A stretch of 64,000 nt of DNA from Arthrobacter sp. MAHUQ-56 (lineage in GTDB: Bacteria; Actinomycetota; Actinomycetes; Actinomycetales; Micrococcaceae). Both the position numbers and the translations under genes were made by a program. This document shows positions 35,799 to 44,975 of this stretch, in pieces. Where the stretch lies: NCBI RefSeq assembly GCF_019710585.1, contig NZ_JAIFZQ010000008.1, positions 62,001-126,000 of the forward strand. Reading direction: 5' to 3'. Within the stretch, counting starts at the first letter, position 1, and each line of letters begins with the position of its first letter. The notes under the pieces are model-generated. The model did not search any database, was not told where the DNA came from, and worked only from the letters and a program-made list of their open reading frames with translations.

Positions 35799-36872
35799 GT
35801 GCGTAGATTCCCCAATTTGGTCGCCGCCGTTGCCGCCGTCGTCCTGCTTGCCGGCTGCGGGAGCGGCGCGGCAACCCCCGCCCCGTCCGAAGGCGGCCCG
35901 CAGTCCGCCGGCGGTTCGGGCGACACCCTGGTGGTGTACACCAACTCCAACGGCGAAGGCCGCGGGGACTGGCTGACCGCCAAAGCGGCCGAGGCCGGCT
36001 TCAAGATCGAGATCGTGGGCGCCGGCGGTGCCGACGCCACCAACAAGCTCATCGCCGAGAAGAACAACCCCATCGCCGACGTCGCGTTCGGCTTGAACAA
36101 CATGTACTTCTCGCAGATCAAGAACGAGGGCGCCCTGGAGGCGTACCAGCCGTCCTGGGCCGGCGACGTGGACAAGGAGCTAGGCGACGGGGAGACCTAC
36201 TGGCCGCTGGTCAAGCAGGCCATCCTGCTCGGCTACAACTCGGACAAGTTCTCCAAGGACGCCGCGCCCAAGGACTGGACGGACCTGTGGACGAAGGACG
36301 CGTTCAAGAGCCGCTATGAGCGGGTCACCGGCCTTGGCACCGCCACCGCGCAGCTGGTTTTCGCCGGTATCCTCAGCCGCTACCGCGACGACTCCGGCGA
36401 CCTGGGCGTATCCGATGAAGGCTGGAAGCAGGTGGAGCAGTACTTCCAGAACGGGAGCCCTGCCGTAGCCAAGACGGACCTCTTCGCGCGCATCGCCTCG
36501 GGCGAGGTTGATATGGGCCAAATGCCGTCCTCGATCATCGCCGACCGGGAGAAGTCCTTCAAGGTGAACGTTGAAACGGTGATACCTTCCGTGGGCGTTC
36601 CCCTGGCTGTGGAGCAGGTTGCCCTGGTGAAGGGCAGCAAGAAGAAGGAGCAGGCCCAGAAGTTCATCGACTGGTTCGGCAGCGCCGAGACCCAGGGCCA
36701 ATTCGCCAAGCAGTTCAATTCCATGCCGGTGAACAAGGGGGCCCAGGCGCAGGCCAACCCCGAGGTGGTGGACTTCTTCGCGGACCTGAAACAGCAGGAC
36801 ATCGACTGGGATTTCGTGCAGGAGAACATGGGCGCCTGGGTGGAGAAGATCGAGCTCGAATACATGACGTAG
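35799..36872 (+). CDS. ABC transporter substrate-binding lipoprotein (iron/2-aminoethylphosphonate type)
   Basis: A 357-residue periplasmic-binding-protein-like lipoprotein. The signal peptide has lipobox VVLLAGC (C20). The mature domain opens DTLVVYTNSNGEGRGDWL and contains ADVAFGLNNMYF and the IDWFGSAETQ helix, typical of the Fe(III)/thiamine/phosphonate SBP_bac_6 group. The start is GTG 35799. The following genes encode an ATPase and a double permease, so this is a complete importer. Ligand uncertain; annotated relatives include 2-aminoethylphosphonate and ferric iron systems. Confidence 0.88.
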   Translation: MRRFPNLVAAVAAVVLLAGCGSGAATPAPSEGGPQSAGGSGDTLVVYTNSNGEGRGDWLTAKAAEAGFKIEIVGAGGADATNKLIAEKNNPIADVAFGLNNMYFSQIKNEGALEAYQPSWAGDVDKELGDGETYWPLVKQAILLGYNSDKFSKDAAPKDWTDLWTKDAFKSRYERVTGLGTATAQLVFAGILSRYRDDSGDLGVSDEGWKQVEQYFQNGSPAVAKTDLFARIASGEVDMGQMPSSIIADREKSFKVNVETVIPSVGVPLAVEQVALVKGSKKKEQAQKFIDWFGSAETQGQFAKQFNSMPVNKGAQAQANPEVVDFFADLKQQDIDWDFVQENMGAWVEKIELEYMT

Positions 36873-36915
36873 CCGGCCGCGCCCTCCGTTCGCCGTTCCA
36901 CCAGACAGGTTTGAC

Positions 36916-37983
36916 ATGATCCGCTTGGACAACATCGAAGTTACTTTTGGCGATTTCACGGCCATTCCGCAGCTGGACCTGCATGTCCGGCCCGGGGAGT
37001 TCTTCACGCTGCTGGGGCCATCCGGCTGCGGAAAGACGACGGCGTTGCGCACCTTGGCGGGCTTCATCCAGCCCGCCAAGGGAACCGTCCGGGTGGACGG
37101 CAAGGACGTCACGCGGCTCCCGAGCGACAAGAGGCAGGTGGGCATGGTGTTCCAGAACTATGCCCTCTTTCCCAGCATGAGCGTCTGGGAGAACATCGCT
37201 TTCGGCCTGCGGGTCCGGAAAGAGAAGCCGACGGACAGCGACCGCCTGGTCCGGGACATAGCCCGGCGCGTTGACCTCAGCGACGAACAGCTGTCGAAGA
37301 ACGTGGCGGAGCTGTCCGGCGGCCAGCAGCAGCGCGTTGCCGTGGCACGCGCCCTCGTGCTGCGGCCAAAGATCCTGCTGCTGGACGAGCCGCTCTCCAA
37401 CCTCGATGCGAAGCTGCGGCACCAGCTCCGGCAGCAGCTCAAGGACCTGCAAAGCGAGTTCGGCATCACCACCGTGTATGTCACCCACGACCAGGACGAG
37501 GCACTTGCAATGAGTGACCGGGTGGCCGTCTTCAACAAGGGCGTCGTCGAGCAGGTGGGGACGCCGCAGGAAATCTACGACCACTCCGCCACGGAGTTCG
37601 TCTGCAATTTCATTGGCGACAGTTCCGCCCTCACCCCGGAGTTCGTCGCTGAAGTGAACCGCCTTTCCGGGGCGCAGTTGAGCACGGACGCCAGCTCCTA
37701 CCTTCGGGTGGAAAAAGCGTCACTCGCGGCGCCTGCGGAGGGCGGCACCGCCGTCGGACTTCCCGGAACAGTGGTGTCCCGCACCTACCATGGCCTGCAC
37801 AGCCGCTACGTGGTGCGCAGCCACGGCGCGGATGTCCGCCTGCTGGTCAGGGAGGACGGAGGCGCCCACCCGCAGCCCGGCACGGAAGCCACTGTGTACC
37901 TGCAGCCCGGGCATGTGCTGCAGTACCACCCGGCCTCAGGCTCCGCACTGCGGAACCAGGACGAGGCGGTGGCCCTGCCATGA
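36916..37983 (+). CDS. ABC transporter ATP-binding protein (PotA/FbpC type)
   Basis: A 355-residue importer ATPase. Walker A GPSGCGKTTALRT is at about 35-47, Q-loop in MVFQNYALFP, signature LSGGQQQRVAVARAL, and Walker B LLLDEPLSNLDAKLR. A TOBE domain (about 240-350) follows, normal for the polyamine/iron/sulfate importer group. It starts 43 bp after the binding-protein gene and overlaps the permease gene by ATGA. Confidence 0.94.
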   Translation: MIRLDNIEVTFGDFTAIPQLDLHVRPGEFFTLLGPSGCGKTTALRTLAGFIQPAKGTVRVDGKDVTRLPSDKRQVGMVFQNYALFPSMSVWENIAFGLRVRKEKPTDSDRLVRDIARRVDLSDEQLSKNVAELSGGQQQRVAVARALVLRPKILLLDEPLSNLDAKLRHQLRQQLKDLQSEFGITTVYVTHDQDEALAMSDRVAVFNKGVVEQVGTPQEIYDHSATEFVCNFIGDSSALTPEFVAEVNRLSGAQLSTDASSYLRVEKASLAAPAEGGTAVGLPGTVVSRTYHGLHSRYVVRSHGADVRLLVREDGGAHPQPGTEATVYLQPGHVLQYHPASGSALRNQDEAVALP

Positions 37984-39800
37984 CGGGGACCCCGGTCCGC
38001 GGGATGGTCCGCTCCCCTTTCGTCCTGGTGGTCGGCGCGGTCCTCACCTGGTTCATTGCCGCATTCCTGGTCTGGCCCAACATCAACGTCCTGATCGCCA
38101 CGTTCTTCCCGGACGGCAGCTTTTCGGGACGGGCGGCGGAGAAGCTGTTCTCGTCGCAGCGCGCCATGAAAGCGCTGGGGAACAGCTTCCTGCTGGCAGT
38201 GGCTCTGTCCGTCACGGTCAACCTGGTGGGCATCTTCATCGTCCTGATGACTCACTACTTCCGGATCCGCGGTTCACGGATCCTGTTCCTGGGCTACGCC
38301 TCCACCTTCATCTACGGCGGCATCGTGCTGGCGGCCGGGTACAAGTTCATTTACGGGGACAAAGGCATTGTCACGTCGCTGCTGGTGAAGGTGTTTCCCG
38401 GGATGGACGCCGGCTGGTTCTCCGGGTTTTTCGCCGTCCTGGCGGTCATGACCTTTGCCACGACCACCAACCACATGCTGTTCGTGGCCAATGCGCTCAA
38501 GGGCATCGACTACCAGACCATCGAGGCTGCGAAGAACCTCGGCGCTTCCACCTGGACCATCCTGCGGCGGATCGTGCTGCCCATGCTCAAACCGACGCTG
38601 TTCGCGGTCACCATCCTGTCCTTCCTGACCGGCCTCGGGGCCCTGAGCGCGCCCCAGGTCCTGGGTGGCCGGGATTTCCAAACAATCACCCCGATGATCC
38701 TGACCTTCACCAACAGCCCAACCTCCAGGGATCTCGCGGCGCTGCTGGCAGTGATCCTGGGCCTGGCCACCATGGTGATGCTGTCCGTGATGTCCAGGCT
38801 CGAGAAGGGTGGCACCTACTTCTCGGTGTCCAAGGTGTCCTCCGAACTGCAGAAGCAGGAGATCACCAACCCGGTGGCCAACGCGGCGGTCCACGCCGTG
38901 GCGTACGTGCTTTTTGCCGTGTACACGCTGCCGGTGGTGCTCATCATCCTGTATTCATTCGCTGACGGAGCCGCCATCCAGACGGGGCAGCTCTCACTGG
39001 GCAATCTGACGCTGGACAACTACGTCCGCGTCCTCACCCAGCAGTCGGGGTTGCGGCCCTTCATTGTCAGCGTCGTGTACAGCGCGCTGGCGGCCCTCAT
39101 CGCCGTGGGTGGCCTGCTCTTCGTGGCACGGCTGCTGCAAAAGTACAGGAACTGGGTGGCCGCCGCCTTCGAGTACCTGCTGCACATCCCCTGGATCCTG
39201 CCCTCGGCGCTCCTGGCACTGGGCCTGATCATCAGCTACGACCATCCCAACCCGCTGGTGGGCGGCGCCGTGTTGACCGGCACCACGGTGATCCTGCTGA
39301 TCGCCTTCGTCACCGTGAAGATTCCTTTCACGCTGCGGATGCTGAAGGCGTCCTTCGCCTCCGTGAACTCATCCCTCGAAGAAGCGGCCACCATCATGGG
39401 CGCCAAGACCCTGTACGTGTTCCGGCGGATCCTCCTGCCACTGGTGCTGCCGGCGGCGGCTGCCGTTACCGCGCTGAATTTCAACAGCCTGCTCGACGAC
39501 TACGACACCGCCATCTTCCTGGCCCACCCGCTGGTCCAGCCGCTGGGCCTGGTGATCAAGGCGAACACCGACGGCGCCGAAGGCACCGAGGGTATCGCCA
39601 ACACGTTCGTGTACACCGTCCTGCTCATGGTGATCACCGGCCTCACCATGTATTTCGTCTATGGCCGGTCCCGCCGGCGCACCGGCAGGAAACGCCTGCC
39701 CGGGTCACCTTCCGTCCCAGGGACCGCCGGCCAGGCACTTCCCGGCGCCCCTGCGCCGGGAGAGGACGACGCCGCCCGTCCCGCTGCCGCCGTCCGCTAA
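37980..39800 (+). CDS. ABC transporter permease with two fused membrane domains
   Basis: A 606-residue integral protein with about twelve helices in two BPD_transp_1 modules. Each has its own ATPase-contact loop: EAAKNLGASTWTILRRIVLP in the first half and EEAATIMGAKTLYVFRRILLP in the second. Fusion of both permeases in one chain is typical of FbpB- and phosphonate-type importers. The C-terminal ~40 residues are Arg/Pro-rich and cytoplasmic. Translationally coupled to the ATPase. Confidence 0.93.
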   Translation: MTGTPVRGMVRSPFVLVVGAVLTWFIAAFLVWPNINVLIATFFPDGSFSGRAAEKLFSSQRAMKALGNSFLLAVALSVTVNLVGIFIVLMTHYFRIRGSRILFLGYASTFIYGGIVLAAGYKFIYGDKGIVTSLLVKVFPGMDAGWFSGFFAVLAVMTFATTTNHMLFVANALKGIDYQTIEAAKNLGASTWTILRRIVLPMLKPTLFAVTILSFLTGLGALSAPQVLGGRDFQTITPMILTFTNSPTSRDLAALLAVILGLATMVMLSVMSRLEKGGTYFSVSKVSSELQKQEITNPVANAAVHAVAYVLFAVYTLPVVLIILYSFADGAAIQTGQLSLGNLTLDNYVRVLTQQSGLRPFIVSVVYSALAALIAVGGLLFVARLLQKYRNWVAAAFEYLLHIPWILPSALLALGLIISYDHPNPLVGGAVLTGTTVILLIAFVTVKIPFTLRMLKASFASVNSSLEEAATIMGAKTLYVFRRILLPLVLPAAAAVTALNFNSLLDDYDTAIFLAHPLVQPLGLVIKANTDGAEGTEGIANTFVYTVLLMVITGLTMYFVYGRSRRRTGRKRLPGSPSVPGTAGQALPGAPAPGEDDAARPAAAVR

Positions 39801-39861
39801 GCGGGAGGGTTGGCTGGGACGGGTCCGATGATCCAGCGTGGGCTGTTGTCGCGTCCGCAGG

Positions 39862-40917
39862 TCAGCCGCCGGTGCTGTTGACGACGGCGGCACGGGACTG
39901 CCGTCGCCGTGCCAGGTTGAGCAGGCGGTCACGGAAGGGCTGGGCGCGTTCGGCCATGGCGACCCGGTTGAGGACGGCCGAGGCCCCGCTCACTGCCTGG
40001 CTCCGGAGGCGGCGGCTACGGTCATAGGCACGCAGTGCCTGGTCTTCCGGGAGCGTGTTGAGGAGCTCCGCCAGCGTCACCGCATCCACCAGTGACTCAC
40101 AGGCGCCGCGGCCCAGGTTCGGGGTCATGGCGTGGGCGGCGTCGCCGATCAGCACGGTCCGGCCGCGGATGTAGGAACGAAGGTACGGGGCTGTCCAGAG
40201 CCGCTGCACCAGCGAATCCTGCGGAGTTGCGGCTGCCAGCACCTCCCGGATGGCGGGCGCGTGGCCGGCGAAGCGCTCCCGGGCCTGGTCCAGCACTGAC
40301 GCCACATCGATCCCATAGGGGCCGAGGCCAGACCGGTAGCCGGCATACCAGAGGGTGCCGGTCCGGGCCGCGGCAATGCCGAACAGGTCCCCGCGGCCCC
40401 AGTACTCACCCACCGCGTCCTGGTTGACGGGGGAGGGCAGGATCCCCCGCAGGGCAAGGTACGGCGTGAGCCGTGCCGCGGTGCCGGCACCCCAGACCTC
40501 GCGGCGCACCACGCTGTGGACGCCGTCGGCCCCGACTACCAGGCCGCCGCCACCCGGTACGTGCTGAACGTTGTCCGTCACGCGCCGCACAGTCGCCGGG
40601 ACGGCGGAGTCCAGGAGTTGCAGCAAGTCGATCCGGGAGATGGCGAACATGGCGCCGGCATCGACGGTTGCCCAGGGTTCGCCGGCGCCATTGCGGATCG
40701 AGCCGCTGCCGATCACCGGGCTGGCTGCCCTGGCCTCCTCCAGCACCCCCAGCCGCGCCAGCGCGCGTTGGGCCGTGGGCCACATCCCCAGCGCGGTGCC
40801 CACAGTGGGCAATTCGGGCCGCTTCTCGTGGACGGTTACCTCGAACCGGTCCGGGTCCAGGCAGGCAGCCAATGCCAGTCCTGCAATTCCTCCACCAACG
40901 ATCGTGATCGTCTCCAT
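39862..40917 (-). CDS. FAD-dependent monooxygenase
   Basis: A 351-residue class A flavin monooxygenase-like protein, short for the family (about 380-400). The N-terminal dinucleotide loop is IVGGGIAGLALAACL and the C-terminal FAD motif is VLIGDAAHAMTPNLGRGACESLVDAV. The DG motif is LVVGADGVHSVVRREV. Substrate unknown. TAAAAT (40925-40930) is 7 nt from ATG 40917 (leaderless layout). Divergent from the TetR regulator at 40974 with an ACTAC-TTTT-GTAGT dyad between, so repression by that TetR is likely. Confidence 0.9.
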   Translation of the reverse strand: METITIVGGGIAGLALAACLDPDRFEVTVHEKRPELPTVGTALGMWPTAQRALARLGVLEEARAASPVIGSGSIRNGAGEPWATVDAGAMFAISRIDLLQLLDSAVPATVRRVTDNVQHVPGGGGLVVGADGVHSVVRREVWGAGTAARLTPYLALRGILPSPVNQDAVGEYWGRGDLFGIAAARTGTLWYAGYRSGLGPYGIDVASVLDQARERFAGHAPAIREVLAAATPQDSLVQRLWTAPYLRSYIRGRTVLIGDAAHAMTPNLGRGACESLVDAVTLAELLNTLPEDQALRAYDRSRRLRSQAVSGASAVLNRVAMAERAQPFRDRLLNLARRRQSRAAVVNSTGG

Positions 40918-40925
40918 GGCGGCAA

Positions 40926-40947
40926 TTTTACTACTTTTGTAGTGCAA
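40926..40947. promoter_or_regulatory. TetR operator between FAD monooxygenase and regulator
   Basis: TT-nn-ACTAC-TTTT-GTAGT-nn-AA forms a 22-bp interrupted dyad (core 40930-40943). It overlaps the monooxygenase TAAAAT box and lies upstream of the TetR gene's TAGACT box (40962-40967), so one site could control both. Confidence 0.6.
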
Positions 40948-40973
40948 TGGAAGGGCGTTATTAGACTGGGGGC

Positions 40974-41516
40974 ATGCCTGACCGCCGAACCCAGCTCCTC
41001 GACGCCGCACTGGCGGTAGTGGCGGACAGGGGACTGAAGGGCCTCACCCACCGGGCAGTAGATGCGGCGGCCGGAGTCGCCGAGGGGACCACGTCCAACT
41101 ACTACCGCAGCCGCAGCACCCTCGTGGAGGCGGTGCTGGAGCGCCTGCTGCAGCTGGACGGCGCGCTTTTCCAGGATTCCGGGCCCGCCGGTCCGCCCCG
41201 CGACGTTGGCGAACTCGCCGAACAACTGGCAGGCCTGGTGCTGGCGCTGGCCGGAGAGCACGCGGGCCTCACCCGTGCGCGCCTGGCCTTTTCGCTGGAC
41301 CACCCCGGGTCCGTCACTGCGGGCCATCTGCTGCTGGTGCGCAACCTGGAGCTGGCACTGACTGCCCTGGGGGTGGCGGATGCAGCAGCGCGCGCCCGCG
41401 ATGTGGCGGACTACGGTGACGGGCTCCTGCTGCACCTGCTCACCGTCCGGCGGAATGAAAGCCCGGACCCTGCTGCCATTGCCGCGGGGTTCCGGCGGCT
41501 GCTGCTGGCGCCGTGA
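40974..41516 (+). CDS. TetR family transcriptional regulator
   Basis: A 180-residue TetR-type protein. The HTH is at about 5-50 (RTQLLDAALAVVADRGLKGLTHRAVDAAAGVAEGTTSNYYRSR). The C-terminal helical domain is unassigned. TAGACT is 6 nt before the ATG, so translation is probably leaderless. Its likely target is the divergent FAD monooxygenase and itself. Confidence 0.9.
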   Translation: MPDRRTQLLDAALAVVADRGLKGLTHRAVDAAAGVAEGTTSNYYRSRSTLVEAVLERLLQLDGALFQDSGPAGPPRDVGELAEQLAGLVLALAGEHAGLTRARLAFSLDHPGSVTAGHLLLVRNLELALTALGVADAAARARDVADYGDGLLLHLLTVRRNESPDPAAIAAGFRRLLLAP

Positions 41517-41556
41517 AAGCAGGCCCCAGCCCCGCCGTCGTGCTTTTCAAAGCCAC

Positions 41557-42744
41557 CTAGGAGGAGGCGGGCCAGCCGGTGTAGGCCTCGGCGAGATAGG
41601 CCATGCCGTGCCGGGACGAGACCACGGAGTTGAGTTCACCGAGCTGGCGGGCGCGGGAGAAATCGTCCGCGTCGGCCGGGGTGTGCAGCATGGTGGTCAT
41701 CCAGTAGGAGAACTGCTGGGCCTTCCAGACCCTGGCCAGGGCGCGGTCGCTGTAGGTGTCCAGGAGCGTGTCCGTGCCGGAATTGTAGTGGTTGTCCAGC
41801 CCCTCGAAGAGGACCTTGACGTCGTTGATAGCCAGGTTCAGGCCCTTGGCTCCGGTGGGCGGGACCGTGTGCGCGGCGTCGCCGGCGAGGAACAGGTTGC
41901 CGTACCGCATGGGGGTGTGGACGAAGCTGCGGAACGGCAGCACCATCTTTTCCAGGACCGGGCCTTCCTTCAGCTCGAAGCCGTTGCCGTTGACCCGGCT
42001 GCGGAATTCAGCCCAGATACGCTCGTCATCCCACTCAGCCACGTTCTCCCTGGGATCGCACTGGAAGTACATCCGCTGCACGGTTTCCGTCCGCTGGCTG
42101 ATCAGGGCGAAGCCGTTGGCGGAGTTGGCGTAAATCAGCTCGTCCGCACTGCGCGGCGCCTCCGCGAGGATGCCGAACCAGGCGAAGGGGTATTCGTGGA
42201 AGTACCACTTGCGGTGGGCCTCCGGGATCTGGAACCGGCAGTGGCTGCGGGAACCGTCGGCTCCCACCAGGAAGTCGGCCTGGATCTCGAATTCGACGCC
42301 GTCCGCGTCCGTGAACCAGACTTTCGGCTTGCCCTCCAGGTCATGCACTGTGGTGTCCGTGACGCTGTAGCGGACGTCGCCGCCGTCGGCCTTCCTGCGC
42401 GCCGCGAGGTCGAGGAACACGTCCGTCTGCGGGTACAGCCACACCGACTCCCCCACCAGGTCCTTGAAGTCGATGCGATGGCTTTCTCCGTTGAAGCGCA
42501 GCTCAATGCCGTCGTGCCGGTCACCGTCGCGCAGCACCCGGTCCGAGACGCCGCTGTCCACCAGCAGGTTCACGGTACCGTGCTCGAGGATGCCGGCACG
42601 GACGGTTTCGGCGATCTCCTTGTGGCTCCGGACCTCGATGACCACCGATTCGATGCCGGCGTTGGCCAGGAGGTGGGACAGCATGAGCCCTGCAGGGCCG
42701 CCGCCCATGATGGCCACCTGGGTGGAAATGGTTTTGCGTGCCAT
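41557..42744 (-). CDS. pobA: 4-hydroxybenzoate 3-monooxygenase
   Basis: FAD- and NAD(P)H-dependent hydroxylation of 4-hydroxybenzoate to protocatechuate. It has 395 residues, the standard length. FAD loop VAIMGGGPAGLMLSHLL near the N-terminus, LVGADGSRSHCR in the middle, and LFLAGDAAHTVPPTGAKGLNLAINDV near residue 290. The start is ATG 42744; in-frame sequence further upstream lies over the IclR gene. It feeds the pca genes at 61-64 kb. A TTCCGTTGAACGGA palindrome about 90 bp upstream is the probable regulator site. Confidence 0.95.
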   Translation of the reverse strand: MARKTISTQVAIMGGGPAGLMLSHLLANAGIESVVIEVRSHKEIAETVRAGILEHGTVNLLVDSGVSDRVLRDGDRHDGIELRFNGESHRIDFKDLVGESVWLYPQTDVFLDLAARRKADGGDVRYSVTDTTVHDLEGKPKVWFTDADGVEFEIQADFLVGADGSRSHCRFQIPEAHRKWYFHEYPFAWFGILAEAPRSADELIYANSANGFALISQRTETVQRMYFQCDPRENVAEWDDERIWAEFRSRVNGNGFELKEGPVLEKMVLPFRSFVHTPMRYGNLFLAGDAAHTVPPTGAKGLNLAINDVKVLFEGLDNHYNSGTDTLLDTYSDRALARVWKAQQFSYWMTTMLHTPADADDFSRARQLGELNSVVSSRHGMAYLAEAYTGWPASS

Positions 42745-42833
42745 GGTTCTTCTCGCTTCGTTGCGGGCCCCGGAGGGGCGGGATCGGTCTGGCATCCAGT
42801 GTGCGGGCCGCGCCGTGACTGCCGTTACACCAA

Positions 42834-42847
42834 TTCCGTTGAACGGA
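42834..42847. promoter_or_regulatory. IclR-type palindrome upstream of pobA
   Basis: TCCGTT-G-AACGGA (42835-42847) is a perfect 13-bp odd palindrome preceded by T. It ends at the stop codon of the IclR gene, about 90 bp upstream of pobA. The same sequence with one change, TTCCGTTGAATGG, recurs at 43605-43617 at the start of the IclR gene. Confidence 0.6.
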
Positions 42848-43600
42848 TCAGCGATCCGCAAGCTGCCGGGCGATGCCACGTGCCGCGGTCTGGAGCGCGG
42901 GCACCAGTGCCTGCAGCCGCATCTCGCGCAGGGGAACCACGACGCCGAGCGAGGCCACGGCGCGCTTCCTGCGGTTGAGGACGGGGACGGCAATGCCCCA
43001 GGTGTCCGGATCCACGACGCCTTTCAACTGCGCAAAGCCCTGGTGTGCGGCTTCGCCCAGCAGCACGCGGACGGCGTCCGTGGTGATTTTGCCGGCAGGG
43101 TCCGCGAACTGCTCAAGGTAGTCATTCTGGACGGCCTTCTCCTGATGTGCCATCAGTGCCAGGCCCGCCGACGAGACATGGACCGGCATGCGGCCCGCAA
43201 CCTGGGCGCGGTTGGCCACCGACCCGCGCCGCGAGAGGCGCTCAACGAAGAGCGCCTCCCAGCCGTCCAGCACGGCCAGGTTCACATTCTGGTTGAGGAC
43301 CTGCTGGATATCCTCCATGAAGGGCATGGCCGCCTGGCGCAGGGCGAGCGTGGGGGAGGTACGGTTCACGAGTTCCCAGAGCCTCAGGCCGGGCCGCACC
43401 ATGCCGCCCGGCGACGCTTCGAGCAGGCCGTGCGCGGCGAGCTGGCCCACCAGCCGGTGGGTGGTGGTGAGCGGCAGGCCTGCCCGCTGGGCAAGCTCGC
43501 TGAGCTGCAGGGCGCTGACATCCTGGGGAAAGGCGGAAATCAGCCGGACGATGCGGTCCACCACCGAATCGCCGGAGGGGGAGTTGGCCAGGACGGTCAC
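42848..43600 (-). CDS. IclR family regulator of 4-hydroxybenzoate genes
   Basis: A 250-residue IclR-type regulator. The N-terminal winged HTH is about 10-70 (LQLSELAQRAGLPLTTTHRLVGQLAAHGLLE), followed by the GAF-like effector domain about 85-245. It lies between pobA (downstream, same strand) and a divergent aromatic-acid transporter, and matching TTCCGTTGAAyGG elements precede both targets. A role equivalent to PobR is therefore likely. The start is GTG 43600. Confidence 0.9.
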   Translation of the reverse strand: MTVLANSPSGDSVVDRIVRLISAFPQDVSALQLSELAQRAGLPLTTTHRLVGQLAAHGLLEASPGGMVRPGLRLWELVNRTSPTLALRQAAMPFMEDIQQVLNQNVNLAVLDGWEALFVERLSRRGSVANRAQVAGRMPVHVSSAGLALMAHQEKAVQNDYLEQFADPAGKITTDAVRVLLGEAAHQGFAQLKGVVDPDTWGIAVPVLNRRKRAVASLGVVVPLREMRLQALVPALQTAARGIARQLADR

Positions 43601-43604
43601 CTGC

Positions 43605-43631
43605 TTCCGTTGAATGGGAAAAGTTGTCCCA
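43605..43631. promoter_or_regulatory. regulator site between IclR gene and AAHS transporter
   Basis: TTCCGTTGAATGG (43605-43617) repeats the palindrome found upstream of pobA. It overlaps a second dyad, TGGGA-7 nt-TCCCA (43615-43631). It lies immediately before the IclR start and 115 bp before the transporter gene, so it can serve both. Confidence 0.5.
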
Positions 43632-43745
43632 GATTACACCCCCTAGTGATACAAACCTCATTGGGGATTTGGGTGACGCTGCCCAAACCACCAAGGCAAA
43701 GCAGCCCGCCGCCCGAACTCCTGGAAGATACGCCGAGGTATTTCT

Positions 43746-44975
43746 ATGTCATTTGCGCCATCTCAACACCGTTCCAAGTGGCCGGTCTGGCTTTGCTGGC
43801 TGGCAATGGTCCTTGACGGATTTGACCTGGTGGTGCTGGGCACCGTCATACCTACGCTGATCAAGACCCACGACCTTGGTTTCGACGCCGTGGGCGCCAC
43901 GTGGGCCGCCACCATCTCGCTGGTCGGCGTTGGCGCCGGCGCCCTGTTCATCGCCCCGTTGTCAGACCGCTTTGGCCGGCGCCGCCTCCTGGTGGCGTGC
44001 GTCCTGTGGTTTTCGATCTTCACCATTGCCGTGGTGTTCGCACCTAACGTCGCGGTGTTCTGCGTCTTCCGGCTTCTGGCCGGACTGGGCCTGGGAGCAT
44101 GCCTCCCGGCCGCCCTGGCCTACATGAACGACTATGCTCCGGCAGGTACCGCCGGGAAGTCCACCACACGCACGATGACCGGCTACCACGCCGGCGCCGT
44201 GGCCACGTCCTTCCTTGCCCTGATGCTGATCCCGGACTGGCGGACGATGTTCATCGTGGGCGGCCTCGCAGGCTTCGCTCTGGCACCCTTCCTGTGGTTC
44301 AAGCTCCCGGAGACCCTCCCTTCCGCCGCAGGGCAAGAACCGGCCGCAGCCCGCGCAAGCTTCCGGGACCTGGCACGGAAGCCGTACCCCCTGGTGGCGC
44401 TGGCCATCGCGGCGGCATCCTTCATGGGCCTGCTCCTGGTCTACGGCCTGAACACCTGGCTTCCGCAGTTGATGGCCGGCGCGGGCTACACGGTCAGCAC
44501 CGGCCTGGTCCTCCTGCTGGTGCTCAACGTCGGCGCCGTGGTGGGCCTGGTGATCGCAGGGATTTTGGCTGACAAGCACGGCACAAAGCGGGTGGTGCTG
44601 CTGTGGTTCGGGCTCTCCGCCGTATTCCTGGCGGTCCTGAGCGTCAAGATCCAAAGCGAACTGCTGCTCAACGCGGCAGTCTTTGTCACGGGCGTATTCG
44701 TGTTCAGCGCACAGGTGCTGGTCTACGCCTGGGTCAGCCAGCTGTTCCCGGCGGCCCTCCGCGCCACAGCCCTGGGCTTCGCCGCCGGAGTGGGCCGGCT
44801 CGGAGCAATCATGGGTCCTGCCGTCACGGGAGCGCTCGTTGCTGCCAACATCGCCTACCCCTGGGGTTTCTACGTCTTTGTAGCCGCTGCCGCCACCGCC
44901 GTAGTGGCACTGGCAGCAGTGCCGCACACCATCCGCGCGGTCCGGACGGTGAAGGCGGTCAGGCCGCCGTCGTAA
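43746..44975 (+). CDS. MFS aromatic acid:H+ symporter (PcaK/BenK-like)
   Basis: A 409-residue transporter with twelve predicted helices. The AAHS signature DGFDLVVLGTVIP lies in the first helix and the conserved loop PLSDRFGRRRL follows helix 2. Probably imports 4-hydroxybenzoate or protocatechuate by proton symport, given pobA and its IclR regulator next door. GAGG precedes the ATG by 8 nt. The 3' end overlaps the convergent FUSC gene by 17 bp. Confidence 0.92.
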   Translation: MSFAPSQHRSKWPVWLCWLAMVLDGFDLVVLGTVIPTLIKTHDLGFDAVGATWAATISLVGVGAGALFIAPLSDRFGRRRLLVACVLWFSIFTIAVVFAPNVAVFCVFRLLAGLGLGACLPAALAYMNDYAPAGTAGKSTTRTMTGYHAGAVATSFLALMLIPDWRTMFIVGGLAGFALAPFLWFKLPETLPSAAGQEPAAARASFRDLARKPYPLVALAIAAASFMGLLLVYGLNTWLPQLMAGAGYTVSTGLVLLLVLNVGAVVGLVIAGILADKHGTKRVVLLWFGLSAVFLAVLSVKIQSELLLNAAVFVTGVFVFSAQVLVYAWVSQLFPAALRATALGFAAGVGRLGAIMGPAVTGALVAANIAYPWGFYVFVAAAATAVVALAAVPHTIRAVRTVKAVRPPS

